64,000 bases of DNA from NCBI GenBank assembly GCA_018333785.1, contig JAGXSU010000107.1, forward strand, positions 35,562 through 99,561, given 5' to 3'. Source of the DNA: Methylomicrobium sp. (GTDB taxonomy: Bacteria; Pseudomonadota; Gammaproteobacteria; Methylococcales; Methylomonadaceae). Positions within the stretch are counted from its first letter, which is position 1. Every line of letters begins with the position of its first letter. Position numbers and translations under genes: made by a program. Positions 9,299 through 18,944 of the stretch are shown here, piece by piece. Below the pieces are notes generated by a model that saw only the letters and a list, made by a program, of their open reading frames with translations, did no database searches and was not told the origin of the DNA.

Positions 9299-10966
9299 AT
9301 GGCTCAATACATTTATTCCATGAACCGGGTCGGCAAAATTGTCCCGCCCAAAAAATATATTCTCAAAGATATCTCCCTGTCATTCTTTCCGGGCGCCAAA
9401 ATAGGCGTGCTAGGCTTAAACGGCTCCGGAAAATCGACGCTGCTGCGCATCATGGCCGGCATTGACAAGGAAATTGAAGGTGAGGCAATTCCATTAAAAG
9501 GCATCAATATCGGCTACCTGCCGCAGGAACCTCAACTTGATCCCACCAAAACCGTCAGGGGCAATGTTGAAGAAGCTGTCGCCGATATCAAAGCGATACT
9601 GACCCGTTTTGACGAAGTGAGCAATGCCTTTGCTGATCCGGATGCTGATTTTGACGCATTACTGACCGAGCAAGCCGCGCTACAAGATAAAATCGAAGCG
9701 GCAGGCGCCTGGGAATTGGACAGAAAACTCGAAATTGCCGCCGATGCATTACGCTTGCCTGACTGGGATGCCGATGTCACCACGCTATCGGGTGGAGAAA
9801 AAAGACGCGTAGCCTTGTGCCGCCTGCTGCTGTCTAATCCGGATATGCTGCTGCTCGATGAACCGACCAACCATCTGGACGCCGAATCAGTCGCATGGCT
9901 GGAAAGGTTTTTACACGATTATCCCGGTACTGTCGTCGCAGTAACCCATGACCGTTATTTCCTGGATAATGTTGCGGGCTGGATTCTGGAGCTCGATAGA
10001 GGTTCCGGAATACCGTGGGAAGGTAACTATTCAAGCTGGCTGGAACAAAAAGGCAAGCGTCTGGAACTCGAAGAAAAACAAGAGTCATCCCGCCAAAAAG
10101 CCATGAAAATGGAACTGGAATGGGTACGCTCAAACCCCAAAGGACGCCATGCAAAAAGTAAAGCGCGTTTAGCCCGTTTCGATGAACTGGCATCCCAAGA
10201 AGTCCAAAAACGCAACGAAACACAGGAAATCTACATTCCACCTGGACCACGTTTAGGTGATATTGTCATAGACGCCGAAAATGTCAGCAAAGGTTTTGGC
10301 GACCGCCTCTTATTCAATAATTTAAGCTTTAAGCTGCCGCCCGGCGGCATTGTCGGGATCATCGGCCCTAACGGCGCAGGCAAAACCACATTATTTAGAA
10401 TGATGGCCGGCCTTGAAAAACCAGATGATGGCACACTGACGCTGGGACAAACCGTCCAGCTGGCTTACGTTGATCAGTTGCGTGACAACATGGATGCCGG
10501 TAAAACAGTCTTTGAAGAAATTACCGACGGACTGGACATGATTACCGTGGGTAAATATGAAACACCGTCGCGTGCTTATGTCGGACGTTTTAACTTCAAG
10601 GGTGGGGATCAGCAAAAAAGAATCGGCGATCTTTCCGGCGGCGAACGCAACCGCGTGCATCTCGCGAAACTGCTGAAAAGCGGCGGAAACGTTTTATTAC
10701 TTGATGAGCCGACGAACGATCTTGATGTTGAAACTCTGCGCGCACTGGAAGACGCCTTGTTGGCTTTCCCCGGTTGTGCCGTGGTTATTTCGCATGATCG
10801 CTGGTTCCTGGATAGAATCGCTACGCATATGCTGGCTTTTGAAGGCGACAGCCAGGTCGTATGGTTCGAAGGTAATTATCAAGATTACGAAGCAGATCGC
10901 CACCGCCGATTAGGCAGTGATGCGGACAACCCCCACCGCTTGAAATATAAAAAACTGACCCAGTAA
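9299..10966 (+). CDS. ettA: Energy-dependent translational throttle protein EttA (ABC-F)
   Basis: Cytoplasmic ABC-F ATPase that binds the ribosomal E site and gates the first elongation step according to ATP level. The 555-residue protein has two ABC modules: Walker A GLNGSGKS and signature [13 protein letters not shown] in the first, GPNGAGKT and [13 protein letters not shown] in the second. The linker between them (about 245-320) is charged. The start [19 protein letters not shown] matches EttA rather than Uup or other ABC-F proteins. The 148 bp repeat lies 30 bases after the stop codon. Confidence 0.95.
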   Translation: MAQYIYSMNRVGKIVPPKKYILKDISLSFFPGAKIGVLGLNGSGKSTLLRIMAGIDKEIEGEAIPLKGINIGYLPQEPQLDPTKTVRGNVEEAVADIKAILTRFDEVSNAFADPDADFDALLTEQAALQDKIEAAGAWELDRKLEIAADALRLPDWDADVTTLSGGEKRRVALCRLLLSNPDMLLLDEPTNHLDAESVAWLERFLHDYPGTVVAVTHDRYFLDNVAGWILELDRGSGIPWEGNYSSWLEQKGKRLELEEKQESSRQKAMKMELEWVRSNPKGRHAKSKARLARFDELASQEVQKRNETQEIYIPPGPRLGDIVIDAENVSKGFGDRLLFNNLSFKLPPGGIVGIIGPNGAGKTTLFRMMAGLEKPDDGTLTLGQTVQLAYVDQLRDNMDAGKTVFEEITDGLDMITVGKYETPSRAYVGRFNFKGGDQQKRIGDLSGGERNRVHLAKLLKSGGNVLLLDEPTNDLDVETLRALEDALLAFPGCAVVISHDRWFLDRIATHMLAFEGDSQVVWFEGNYQDYEADRHRRLGSDADNPHRLKYKKLTQ

Positions 10967-10997
10967 TGAGTCACCTCTATCTGATCTAAACCTATAT

Positions 10998-11145
10998 TTT
11001 CGCACTTCAAATTTGGGCAGCACCAAAGGAGGCAACGGGGTGTTCGGCAAAGGCTATGCCAGCAGGAATGCTGGCATAGAGCCTATAGGGATGAGTTTTA
11101 CGGCGCCCTTTGACGGGCACCCCGGTGCCGAATTTCGATCTACGA
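10998..11145. repeat. 148 bp MITE-like repeat, copy 1
   Basis: Nearly identical in sequence and exactly equal in length to 12063-12210. The ends are imperfect inverted repeats (left end like CGCACTTCAAATTT, right end GAATTTCGATCTACGA). A perfect 10 bp hairpin lies inside (CTATGCCAGC 11054-11063 with GCTGGCATAG 11070-11079). There is no coding capacity for a transposase. Confidence 0.8.
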
Positions 11146-11172
11146 TGGGCATAAACAACTACCCACGCCTGA

Positions 11173-11526
11173 TCAACCGGGCAAAATGCACTCGTGTTGT
11201 TTAATAAAGCCGGCAATTTGGTTTCTGGCAAGCAATTTAACGGGTAAACACAAATCCTGAACCGTTAAGCCGCTTTGCTCTAGCGATTCCGTTTCCACAT
11301 AAAAAGCATTAACATCGTAAACGTCCAGCGCTTCGAAAATTGCGGTAGTCGCTTTCAATCCCAGTTCATCAGGCCGCTGATTTTTTTTAATTTGAAATAC
11401 ACCGTCATCAATAAACAGCAAAGACACAGCCTGATCAAAAGCCGCTGCGCTCATGATCTGATCAAGCGCTTCCTGAACGGACACGCCACTCGCTGATTTG
11501 CTGATAATAAATAGAAACTTTTTCAT
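11173..11526 (-). CDS. tusC: Sulfurtransferase complex subunit TusC (DsrF family)
   Basis: Part of the TusBCD sulfur relay that carries persulfide from TusA to TusE and MnmA for 2-thiolation of tRNA wobble uridines. The 117-residue protein has MKKFLFIISKSASG at the start and LLFIDDGVFQIKKNQRPDELG in the middle, both close to TusC. The ATG at 11526 matches the family start. A GTG at 11535 that overlaps the tusD stop is the alternative. It follows tusD with 5 bases between. No tusB follows: the frame ends about 27 bases before the repeat copy at 10998-11145, where tusB would be expected. Confidence 0.85.
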   Translation of the reverse strand: MKKFLFIISKSASGVSVQEALDQIMSAAAFDQAVSLLFIDDGVFQIKKNQRPDELGLKATTAIFEALDVYDVNAFYVETESLEQSGLTVQDLCLPVKLLARNQIAGFIKQHECILPG

Positions 11527-11531
11527 CCGGT

Positions 11532-11921
11532 TCACGGGAAAACGATCAGTCGATCCGCTAATAAAGAAGCCTCGATCATTTGTCCCAAACCCGAAATTCG
11601 AAAACCGTCTGCAAGATCCTTATCCAGTTTTCCCTGTCTTTGGGCTTCATCCGGGTGTAATAAGCCCCGGCGTTGAGCCGCCGAAACACAAATAACCAAA
11701 TCAATAGAGTGCGCCTGCGACAAAGCCGACCATAAACGCGAGAAATTCAGCTCATCGTCCGGCGGCGTGGCATAACGGTAACCGTGATAGATACCTTCCC
11801 GATAAAAAAATATCCTGCTGACCTGATGTCCCGCCGTTATAAGCTCACAAACGAAACGATAAGCATAATAACCACTTTGACCGGCAGTAGGACTGCTGTT
11901 GATCTGAAGAGTGAATTTCAT
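11532..11921 (-). CDS. tusD: Sulfurtransferase complex subunit TusD (DsrE family)
   Basis: The persulfide-carrying subunit of the Tus relay. The 129 residues match TusD along the full length: VSRIFFYREGIYHG in the middle, the active-site cysteine in DLVICVSAAQRRG, and ISGLGQMIEASLLADRLI at the end. It is the first gene of a two-gene operon with tusC, bracketed by two copies of the 148 bp repeat. DsrE of reverse sulfite reduction is a relative, but no dsr genes are nearby and the sequence is closer to TusD. Confidence 0.88.
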   Translation of the reverse strand: MKFTLQINSSPTAGQSGYYAYRFVCELITAGHQVSRIFFYREGIYHGYRYATPPDDELNFSRLWSALSQAHSIDLVICVSAAQRRGLLHPDEAQRQGKLDKDLADGFRISGLGQMIEASLLADRLIVFP

Positions 11922-12062
11922 TTTTTAAGACCTGTTATGAGAGACAAATTGCTAGACTGTCTTTCAAAAGATTATAATCGGCCATGGTTTAAAACAAAAT
12001 GCTGACCTGTCCTTTTCTCCTTCTCGCTTGCTCGAATCCTGAGACTATCGCTGTTGTATACC

Positions 12063-12210
12063 TTTCGCACTTCAAATTTCGGCGGACCTCTAAGGAAGCA
12101 ACGGGTTGTTCGGCAAAGTCTTTGCCAGCATGAATGCTGGCATAGAGCCTATAGGGATGTATTTACGGCGTCCTTTGACGGGCACCCCGTTGCCGAATTT
12201 CGATCTACGA
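12063..12210. repeat. 148 bp MITE-like repeat, copy 2
   Basis: Second copy of the element at 10998-11145, same orientation and same length. The terminal inverted repeats align at about 20 of 27 positions when the flanking bases are included. The internal hairpin GCCAGCATGAATGCTGGC is conserved. Confidence 0.8.
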
Positions 12211-12339
12211 TAGGTGTATTTAGATTCATCATACCAACTCACAGACAGAATACCCGATAAAGGGAGCTTTCCGAGTGGCAACTGATCAAGCCAGCCTTAA
12301 ACAAAGGAACCAAAATTCCGCCCTTATGTCCGAACTTTC

Positions 12340-13800
12340 ATGATAAAAAATCCCGCTAAATTTTTTGCCGTTTATTTAGTCCTTACAACATACAGCGCTG
12401 CCGCTCTTGACCTGGAACCCGAAAAATTCAACCTGCCGGATATCGGTGATTCTTCAGGTACACTGATTTCTCCGGTACAGGAACAAGAACTGGGTGAAGC
12501 TTTTTTCAGAAGCTTGAATTCACAGATCGATGTCAGCCAGGATGTTGAAATTCAAGAGTACATAGAAACCATAGGCAGCAAACTTGTTGCAAACAGTGAT
12601 TCGCCCGGAAATCCGTTTCATTTTTTTGTGGTTAATGATAATGCCATCAATGCGTTTGCAGGCCCTGGCGGTTTCATAGGCGTTAATTCGGGATTGATTT
12701 TAACAACTGAGGCGGAAAGTGAATTAGCCTCGGTCATGGCTCACGAAATTGCACACGTTACTCAGCGCCATCTTTACCGCGCTTTCGAAGCCGCCAGCCG
12801 CTTGTCTATTCCAACCGCTGCAGCTACGCTGGCGGCCATTCTGTTAGGCACCCAATCTCCGGAACTGGCTCAGGCCGCTATTGTGGCGGTACAAGCCAGC
12901 AGCATACAATTTCAAATCGACTTTACCCGAGATAATGAAATGGAAGCGGACCGGGTCGGCATGCAAACATTGGCTAATTCAAAGTTTGATCCGCGCAGTA
13001 TGCCGATTTTTTTTGAACGACTACAACAATCAAGCCGGTATTACGGACGCGGCATTCCTGAATTTTTAAGAACTCACCCGGTTACTTCATCCCGGATCTC
13101 AGACACACGCGGACGTGCCGAAAAATATCCTTATCAGCAATACCCTGATTCGCTGGGCTACCTAATCGCCCAGGCAAAACTTCGGGTAAGCACCAGTCAT
13201 GATTTATCTGCAGTACAAGATTATTTTAAAATCCGGCTTAACCAGGGAACGGTCCAACAACGAGCGATAGCCCGCTACGGCTTGGGCCTGGTTTATTTGA
13301 AACAGCAACAATTTAACGATGCTGCCGTACTCTTCAGACAATTGATGACCGAATATCCTGAACAAACCCATTATGTAACAGCAATGGCTAAAACGGCTCA
13401 AGAATCCCGTGATTACCCCGCCGCACTGAATTTATACAAAAAAGCGCTGTTTCAGTTTCCGGGCAATACAGCGCTAAAACTGGATTACATCAGCACACTG
13501 CTCAAGATAGGCAAACCGGACGAGGCAAGGGAAATCATGCTGTTGCTGCCCCCTAAAATCAAACAGAGCGCCCTTTATCTGAAGCTCCTGGCTCAAATTT
13601 ACAGCGATTTACAGCAACCGGCGGAATCTCACCGTCATCTTGCCGAATATTATTACAAACTGGGGCAAAATGAAGCGGCGATCATACAGATCAAACTCGC
13701 TCAAAAGGCAGCCGGATTGAGTCAACACCTTTCTGCAATTTTGGATGAGCGCTTGGCATTTTTTATCAACGAGGAACGCGAACGTAAACTTGATCGATAG
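12340..13800 (+). CDS. bepA: M48-family periplasmic metalloprotease/chaperone, BepA-like
   Basis: Outer-membrane quality-control protease that assists or degrades LptD and other beta-barrels. The 486-residue protein starts with a signal peptide (about 1-23, hydrophobic VYLVLTTYSAAA). The peptidase M48 domain has the zinc motif MAHEIAHVTQRH and the downstream glutamate in DNEMEADRVG. A C-terminal TPR-rich region (about 290-480) follows, as in BepA. The shadow repeat lies upstream, so its promoter probably lies between 12211 and 12339. Confidence 0.92.
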   Translation: MIKNPAKFFAVYLVLTTYSAAALDLEPEKFNLPDIGDSSGTLISPVQEQELGEAFFRSLNSQIDVSQDVEIQEYIETIGSKLVANSDSPGNPFHFFVVNDNAINAFAGPGGFIGVNSGLILTTEAESELASVMAHEIAHVTQRHLYRAFEAASRLSIPTAAATLAAILLGTQSPELAQAAIVAVQASSIQFQIDFTRDNEMEADRVGMQTLANSKFDPRSMPIFFERLQQSSRYYGRGIPEFLRTHPVTSSRISDTRGRAEKYPYQQYPDSLGYLIAQAKLRVSTSHDLSAVQDYFKIRLNQGTVQQRAIARYGLGLVYLKQQQFNDAAVLFRQLMTEYPEQTHYVTAMAKTAQESRDYPAALNLYKKALFQFPGNTALKLDYISTLLKIGKPDEAREIMLLLPPKIKQSALYLKLLAQIYSDLQQPAESHRHLAEYYYKLGQNEAAIIQIKLAQKAAGLSQHLSAILDERLAFFINEERERKLDR

Positions 13801-13981
13801 CCTGAACGACTCATTCAAAAACAATAGACGGACAATGAACCGAAACTTAATAACGAAAAAATGCAGGGCAGCCACTGCCGATCAAAAAGACTGATTCAGG
13901 CTTAATATGGATTGTAAGCTTATGATGAATAACTATGTTTTCGACACGAAACTATTAATTAATTTAATTTGACTTTTTTGA

Positions 13982-14009
13982 TAGACAACACGTTTTTTGA
14001 TGGTATAGA
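13982..14009 (+). promoter_or_regulatory. Candidate promoter for the 14.0 kb RNA
   Basis: TAGACA at 13982-13987 and TATAGA at 14004-14009 with a 16 base spacer. Predicted start is near 14016. Confidence 0.45.
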
Positions 14010-14015
14010 ATGCTC

Positions 14016-14192
14016 GGCAGCTAAACGGAGTGAGCCCGATTCTAAATCGGTAATGAGGAGGATAGACCAAATCGGTCTCGTAACAATAACAATAACAAAC
14101 GAGTTAAAGCTTAGTTGTCCTTGAGTCAACAACGTTCATTCAATAATAATAATAATAACACCTGAACATGCCCGCGTAAGCGGGCTTTTTAT
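14016..14192 (+). ncRNA. Candidate small RNA with its own promoter and terminator
   Basis: A roughly 175 base untranslated segment between the candidate promoter and a strong terminator, with no open frame and no gene downstream on this strand (the next gene is on the minus strand). Internal stems include AGACC/GGTCT at 14064-14078 and a CCGATT/AATCGG pair near 14036-14050. It carries two unstructured low-complexity tracts, an ACAATA-type tract at 14081-14100 and an AAT tract at 14142-14158. I do not recognise a known RNA family. Confidence 0.5.
14170..14192 (+). terminator. Rho-independent terminator
   Basis: GCCCGC (14170-14175), GTAA loop, GCGGGC (14180-14185), then TTTTTATT. Confidence 0.88.
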
Positions 14193-14280
14193 TGCCTGAA
14201 ATAAACCCAAACCTGTTTTTTTTCCGGACAAAAAAATGGCGGCCTATTAACCGCCATTTCATAGAAAATCAAAATCCCGA

Positions 14281-16611
14281 TCAGATACTCAAGCGCACGC
14301 CAATCCAACCGGCTCTGGGCGCGCCCGGTGCGACAAACCGGCCATCGTCATAAGCATCGCCCAATACTTCATCCGCTTCTCCGTAAACACCGAACGAGTT
14401 GTAGCGCTTATCGAATATATTGTCGACCCTGCCAAACACAGCAAAGTTTTGAGTCACTTTGTATTCAGCCTTTCCGTTAAACAACCAGTAACCGCTTAAT
14501 TTGCCGTGATTGTTGGCTTCGTCACCTCTGAAGAAGCGCGCCCCGCTGTAAGTACCATCCATACCCAATGAGACCTTTTGCCACAAATCAACGCTGACGG
14601 CCGCTTTAAACATATGCTCAGGTATCCCGGGAATCCGGTCACCTTTTTCAACCATCACACCCTCTTCATTATCTTCATCAACCGGATCCTGCGTTTTAAA
14701 TTTGCTTAAAAAACGGGCGTTCAGATAGGTATAATTCGCCATGAAATGCCAGTCATCTATCCCGCTAAATAACTGAGGATAATAGATTGAAGTGCCTGTT
14801 TCCAAGCCATAACGACGGGTTTTACCGACATTGTCAAAATAGCCTTCACTGATACTGTCACCGCCTCTCTGGAAAATAATATCGTTAGAATTGGTGGTAT
14901 GAAAATAACCCAGATTCCATTTCAACTCGCCACGCCCCAATAATTGATCCAAATCACCTCTGAATCCCCCTTCATACGTTTTGGCCACGACTTGCTCGAG
15001 CGGCGGGTCGGCAACGAAGGAGTTCGGCAATTTACAAGGCGCTTCCGGATCGGCGCAACTCAATTCCATCGGCGAAGGAATCCGGGAAGACTCACTGTAG
15101 CCCCCATAAACCGTCAAGTTGTCTAAAATCTTGTAGGTCAAGCCACCCGATGGATTCAGACGCTCAAAGGTATGAGATCCGTCTAATGTTTTGTCGGGAT
15201 CATTGACGTACTGATCAATCATATTGATATGAGAATAGTTGTAGCGCCCGGCAATAGTTGCACTCAATTTCTCGGTAATATCAAACGTATCGGTCAGAAA
15301 GACGCCCACCGTCGATGTATTGGTATCCAGACGCACTCTGGATTCATCGATGAGCACACCGCTTTGCGTCGTTCCTCTTGACCGCGTTAATGAGCCCAAT
15401 TCGGTATCGGATGAAAAATTGACTTTGGCATAATCATAACTGACGCCAGTCGTTAAACTGTTTTTGTGTTTGAACAAGTCCTGGCCAAAAGTTGTCTGCA
15501 AGGTTCCGCCCCGGCTGCGCATATTGGTTTGGCTGGTATTGTTGGTTGCGCCCTCAACATCATCGGAAGCAAGAATATCATTACCGAAAATATCGGCGAC
15601 ACGCTCCTCCTCACCATCGTCTTCTTCACAAAGAAAGCCGTCATTTCCGACATCCTCACACGCTTCAAAATCACTGTCATCGCCATTAAAGGTCTTGATA
15701 CGATTCTGGCGAAAATATGCGTTACCGCTGAGCTCTATATCATCGGTCACTGAATAACTGCCTTCCAGCTCGGAAAAAAACATGCGGGTAATCGTTTGAT
15801 CAGGATGGGTAAAAACGGCTTTTTCATGCTCATCCAACAACTGAACCGGCACCGCACCGTTGCCTCTCAGATCGTTGTCGTTGCCGCCTAAAGTCAAATC
15901 CAGAGAGGCTTTATCGCCCCGCCAGCTTAAGGTGCCGAAAGCCTGATCGGCCTTGGTCGGGGAAAAATCCCGCCAGCCCTCTTCTTCAAAATGATGCAGG
16001 TCTAAAAAATAACCCCAGGTACCGTTATTCCAGCCGCTGGTTAATTCCTCCGAATGCCTGTCCCAGGAGCCTCCATAAGCCTCGATTTGATGGCCTGGCG
16101 CAGAAAAACCGGTTTTGGTTCTGACCGAAATAGCCCCACCCAGACTGTTTAATCCATAGACAGGATTTGAGCCGGGATACAAAGCCATAGACTCAATTGC
16201 CCCTTCGGGTATCAAATCCCAATTAACCGTATCGCCGAATGGCTCATTAAATCGGACGCCATTAACATAGGTAGACAGACCTTGCGGCAAGCCCAGCAAA
16301 GGTGAGGCAACAAAACCACGGTAGTAAATATCAGGCTGTAGCGGATTATTTTGCGCTTCGTTGACGTGCACACTTCCGAGATAACGATTCAAATACTCGG
16401 CCAATGAAATAGCCTGAGCATTTTGCAGTTCTTCGGATGTTACGGTTTGAATGTTCGCGGGGATTTTATCGACAGGCACATCCGATCCGGGCAACGGCGT
16501 TACACCGATCACTTCCATAGCTTCAAGCTCCATCGTATCGTCATCAGCAAGGGTTGTTCCGCCGCTTCCCAGGGAGGCGACACCCAATACTGTGCAAAAA
16601 AATCGTTTCAT
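14281..16611 (-). CDS. TonB-dependent outer-membrane receptor
   Basis: Energised outer-membrane transporter for a metal complex or other scarce ligand. 776 residues from the ATG at 16611, which begins a signal peptide (MKRFFCTVLGVASLGSGGTT, cleavage near LADDD). A TonB-box-like MEVIGVTPL follows, then a plug domain (about 45-160, NSLGGAISVRTKTG at its end) and a 22-strand-type barrel ending in PRAGWIGVRLSI with a terminal aromatic-poor SI. The best family resemblance is to the FecA-like/general Fe-siderophore group, but the ligand cannot be inferred. It is divergent from a ZIP metal transporter, which suggests metal uptake. A start at 16665 would put 18 non-signal residues in front and is rejected. 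Confidence 0.88.
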   Translation of the reverse strand: MKRFFCTVLGVASLGSGGTTLADDDTMELEAMEVIGVTPLPGSDVPVDKIPANIQTVTSEELQNAQAISLAEYLNRYLGSVHVNEAQNNPLQPDIYYRGFVASPLLGLPQGLSTYVNGVRFNEPFGDTVNWDLIPEGAIESMALYPGSNPVYGLNSLGGAISVRTKTGFSAPGHQIEAYGGSWDRHSEELTSGWNNGTWGYFLDLHHFEEEGWRDFSPTKADQAFGTLSWRGDKASLDLTLGGNDNDLRGNGAVPVQLLDEHEKAVFTHPDQTITRMFFSELEGSYSVTDDIELSGNAYFRQNRIKTFNGDDSDFEACEDVGNDGFLCEEDDGEEERVADIFGNDILASDDVEGATNNTSQTNMRSRGGTLQTTFGQDLFKHKNSLTTGVSYDYAKVNFSSDTELGSLTRSRGTTQSGVLIDESRVRLDTNTSTVGVFLTDTFDITEKLSATIAGRYNYSHINMIDQYVNDPDKTLDGSHTFERLNPSGGLTYKILDNLTVYGGYSESSRIPSPMELSCADPEAPCKLPNSFVADPPLEQVVAKTYEGGFRGDLDQLLGRGELKWNLGYFHTTNSNDIIFQRGGDSISEGYFDNVGKTRRYGLETGTSIYYPQLFSGIDDWHFMANYTYLNARFLSKFKTQDPVDEDNEEGVMVEKGDRIPGIPEHMFKAAVSVDLWQKVSLGMDGTYSGARFFRGDEANNHGKLSGYWLFNGKAEYKVTQNFAVFGRVDNIFDKRYNSFGVYGEADEVLGDAYDDGRFVAPGAPRAGWIGVRLSI

Positions 16612-16914
16612 TCCTTTTATCTCGTAAAAATTTGGTTCGGTATGATATTCGGATGGCCCAAACATAACTATCTGCTTTGAAAAAAAGGAATTATTCCTAT
16701 CGCCTTAGCGAATGCCCCCACGAAATTGAAGTGATTCAACCTTAATTGATTATAATAAGTACGACCAACGATACTCTGATAGGCGATTATCTGTTTGCAT
16801 GCAACAGACCCGGCTAGAGTTCGGCGTGTTAATCAACCAAGCTCAAGGCTCACATTGTGTTTTTCTGACTTCTTGAGCAGCTTTTACATTCATTCACCAG
16901 CTCAGGGTACTTTC
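16612..16914. other. Divergent promoter region, TonB receptor / ZIP transporter
   Basis: About 300 bases between divergent starts. No riboswitch or Fur/Zur box could be recognised with confidence. It is A+T-rich around 16740-16770. Confidence 0.4.
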
Positions 16915-17862
16915 ATGTCTAACCCACCCATTGCCACAAAAATTCAGCAATTTTACGGCGCTCAAGTACAAAAAGCTCAACAAAGCGAATACTACAAAAA
17001 ACTCATGGACATGCCACCTCCCAAAAGATGGATGACCTTAGCCGGAGTTTTTGCCGCATCACAAGTCATCGTATTCGGTGGCCTTTATCTGATTTTCGGC
17101 AAAATTGTAGTGATCGGTTTCTTCGCCAGTATTTTGGCCGGCCTCGCCACTGGCGTCGGCGCCTTACCTGCTTTATTTTTTACCAATATCTCCAAAAACC
17201 TCTTCAACAGCATGCTGGGCGCAGCCGCCGGTGTGATGCTCGCAGCAACGGCGTTTTCGTTACTGGTTCCCGGCATAGCCTATGGCAATGAGATTTGGCC
17301 TGGTAATGGCCTCTGGGTGGTCTCGCTAGGCATGGTGATAGGCGCTTTGTTTCTTGACATTGCAGACCGTCAGCTGCCGCACATTCATTTTGATGCGGCG
17401 CTGGATAGCCAGCTGACTTCGTTAAAAAAGATCTGGCTGTTTATTATTGCCATCACGATACATAACTTTCCTGAGGGCATGTCGGTAGGCGTAAGCTTTG
17501 GCTCCGGCGAGATGAAAAACGGAATCGTCTTAGCGACAGCAATTGCCTTACAAAATCTTCCTGAAGGACTGGCAGTAGCGCTGCCTTTGGTAGGCATGGG
17601 ATACAACAAATGGCGAGCCGTTGGGATAGCCACAGCAACCGGATTGGTTGAGCCTGTCGGGGGGTTGCTGGGGATTACCATGGTCACCGTGTTTTCTCCT
17701 ATACTTCCCATTGCCATGGGTTTTGCTGCCGGCGCCATGCTGTTTGTCATCAGCGAAGAAATCATCCCGGAAACCCATTCCAATGGCCGCTCGCGTCTGG
17801 CGACCTTTGCCTTGATGATTGGCTTTATCATCATGATGGCTCTGGATAATATGCTGGGTTAA
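16915..17862 (+). CDS. ZIP-family metal transporter
   Basis: Inner-membrane transporter for zinc or a related divalent metal. 315 residues with about eight hydrophobic helices after a soluble N-terminal segment (about 1-38). The metal-site motifs HNFPEGMSVGVSFG and ALQNLPEGLAVALPL of TM4 and TM5 are intact. It is of the GufA/ZupT-like type. The ATG at 16915 follows AGGG. An upstream in-frame start at 16795 would add 40 residues of low plausibility. It lies divergent from the TonB receptor and 106 bases before the GDT1-type transporter, so the three may belong to one metal-homeostasis neighbourhood. Confidence 0.88.
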   Translation: MSNPPIATKIQQFYGAQVQKAQQSEYYKKLMDMPPPKRWMTLAGVFAASQVIVFGGLYLIFGKIVVIGFFASILAGLATGVGALPALFFTNISKNLFNSMLGAAAGVMLAATAFSLLVPGIAYGNEIWPGNGLWVVSLGMVIGALFLDIADRQLPHIHFDAALDSQLTSLKKIWLFIIAITIHNFPEGMSVGVSFGSGEMKNGIVLATAIALQNLPEGLAVALPLVGMGYNKWRAVGIATATGLVEPVGGLLGITMVTVFSPILPIAMGFAAGAMLFVISEEIIPETHSNGRSRLATFALMIGFIIMMALDNMLG

Positions 17863-17968
17863 TTCAGAACGTTTAAACACGACCCTCCCATTCCGAAAAA
17901 ACGCGTCGCTTCCCATCAATCGACGCGTTAAACGACCTCAATCATTCAACTGCCAACTATCAACCTTT

Positions 17969-18616
17969 ATGGAAACCGCTCAAATTGCATTGCAAAGTCT
18001 GGCAAATTCTTTTATGACTATCAACTTTGCCGAACTGTCCTTAACCGGACTGACCAGTTTTACACTGATTGCCGCCGCTGAAATCGGTGATAAAAGTCAA
18101 TTGGTTTGCATGACTCTGGCAGCAAGACACAGGTCATTCCCGATTATTTTTGGTGCCATTGCGGCTTTTGCCTTACTGAATACACTAGCGGTAATTTTTG
18201 GCGCAGCAATCGCCAGCTGGCTGCCTGATTATATCGTTGCTTCGACCGTTGCATTACTGTTTGCCGTCTTCGGTATCCATGCCTTGTTATCCAAGGAAGA
18301 AGAGGACGATGAGGATATCAAGGAAAAAAGCGGGCACGGCATTTTTTTCACCACGTTTTTACTGATCACTTTGGCTGAATTTGGGGATAAAACCCAGCTA
18401 GCCGTTGTCGCATTAAGCAGCACATCACAACCCATTGCCGTATGGCTGGGAGCCACCTGCGCACTGACTTTTACGTCAGCCTTAGGGGTTATTGCCGGTA
18501 GAACGATCATGAAAAAAATTCCTTTGGTGTTACTGCACCGTATCAGCGGAAGTATCTTTCTGATTTTGGCCGCTGCCGCAGGCTATCAAGCTTATTTAAG
18601 CTTCGCCGACTTATAA
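17969..18616 (+). CDS. GDT1/TMEM165 (UPF0016) family cation transporter
   Basis: Inner-membrane cation transporter. Bacterial relatives (MneA/MntX) export manganese. The 215-residue protein has two copies of the E-x-G-D-K-(S/T) signature, AAEIGDKSQ near residue 40 and LAEFGDKTQ near 140, with six or seven hydrophobic helices. An acidic cytoplasmic linker (EEEDDEDIKEK, about 110-120) separates the halves. A start at 18014 is also possible. It probably exports Mn2+ here (family knowledge). No yybP-ykoY riboswitch is visible in the 106 base leader. Confidence 0.88.
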   Translation: METAQIALQSLANSFMTINFAELSLTGLTSFTLIAAAEIGDKSQLVCMTLAARHRSFPIIFGAIAAFALLNTLAVIFGAAIASWLPDYIVASTVALLFAVFGIHALLSKEEEDDEDIKEKSGHGIFFTTFLLITLAEFGDKTQLAVVALSSTSQPIAVWLGATCALTFTSALGVIAGRTIMKKIPLVLLHRISGSIFLILAAAAGYQAYLSFADL

Positions 18617-18944
18617 AATAATCAGTAAAGAAGGTGCTTTTGATCAAAGGATTGTCTGAGTACTCTAAAATTTTGAGACAACCCCGACACCCTACTTTTT
18701 TGGCGGCGCGATAAAAACAAATAACCATGTGTTTCAATGTCTTGAATTAGCCTTAAACACCAAGCCCCCTAAAATTTTACTTAAATTTCTACAATAGTTT
18801 TGACACAACACAGTCGACCATGATAAAAAGTGCCCTGTCGTAGATATTCACATCGACAGCGTCCTTGTAGACAACACTATAAGGATTCCCCTTTGAGGAG
18901 AGGGGGCTTTAAATCATTATTAAAATAACAAAGAGGATATTAAA
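18617..18944. other. Leader region of the small membrane protein gene
   Basis: 328 bases without a gene. It contains the promoter at 18800-18827. A CCCCT/AGGGG pair near 18888-18905 gives a small hairpin in the predicted leader, roughly 40 bases before the start codon. Confidence 0.5.
18800..18827 (+). promoter_or_regulatory. Candidate sigma-70 promoter
   Basis: Consensus TTGACA at 18800-18805 and GATAAA at 18822-18827, 16 base spacer. It would give a leader of roughly 110 bases for the small protein. Confidence 0.5.

Noticed and set aside
14142..14158. Short AAT tandem tract considered as a CRISPR or phase-variable repeat
   Set aside because: Three-base units with no spacers and no coding frame. 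It lies in a candidate RNA leader.
16612..17968. yybP-ykoY manganese riboswitch in front of the ZIP or GDT1-type genes
   Set aside because: No matching conserved core could be found in either leader.
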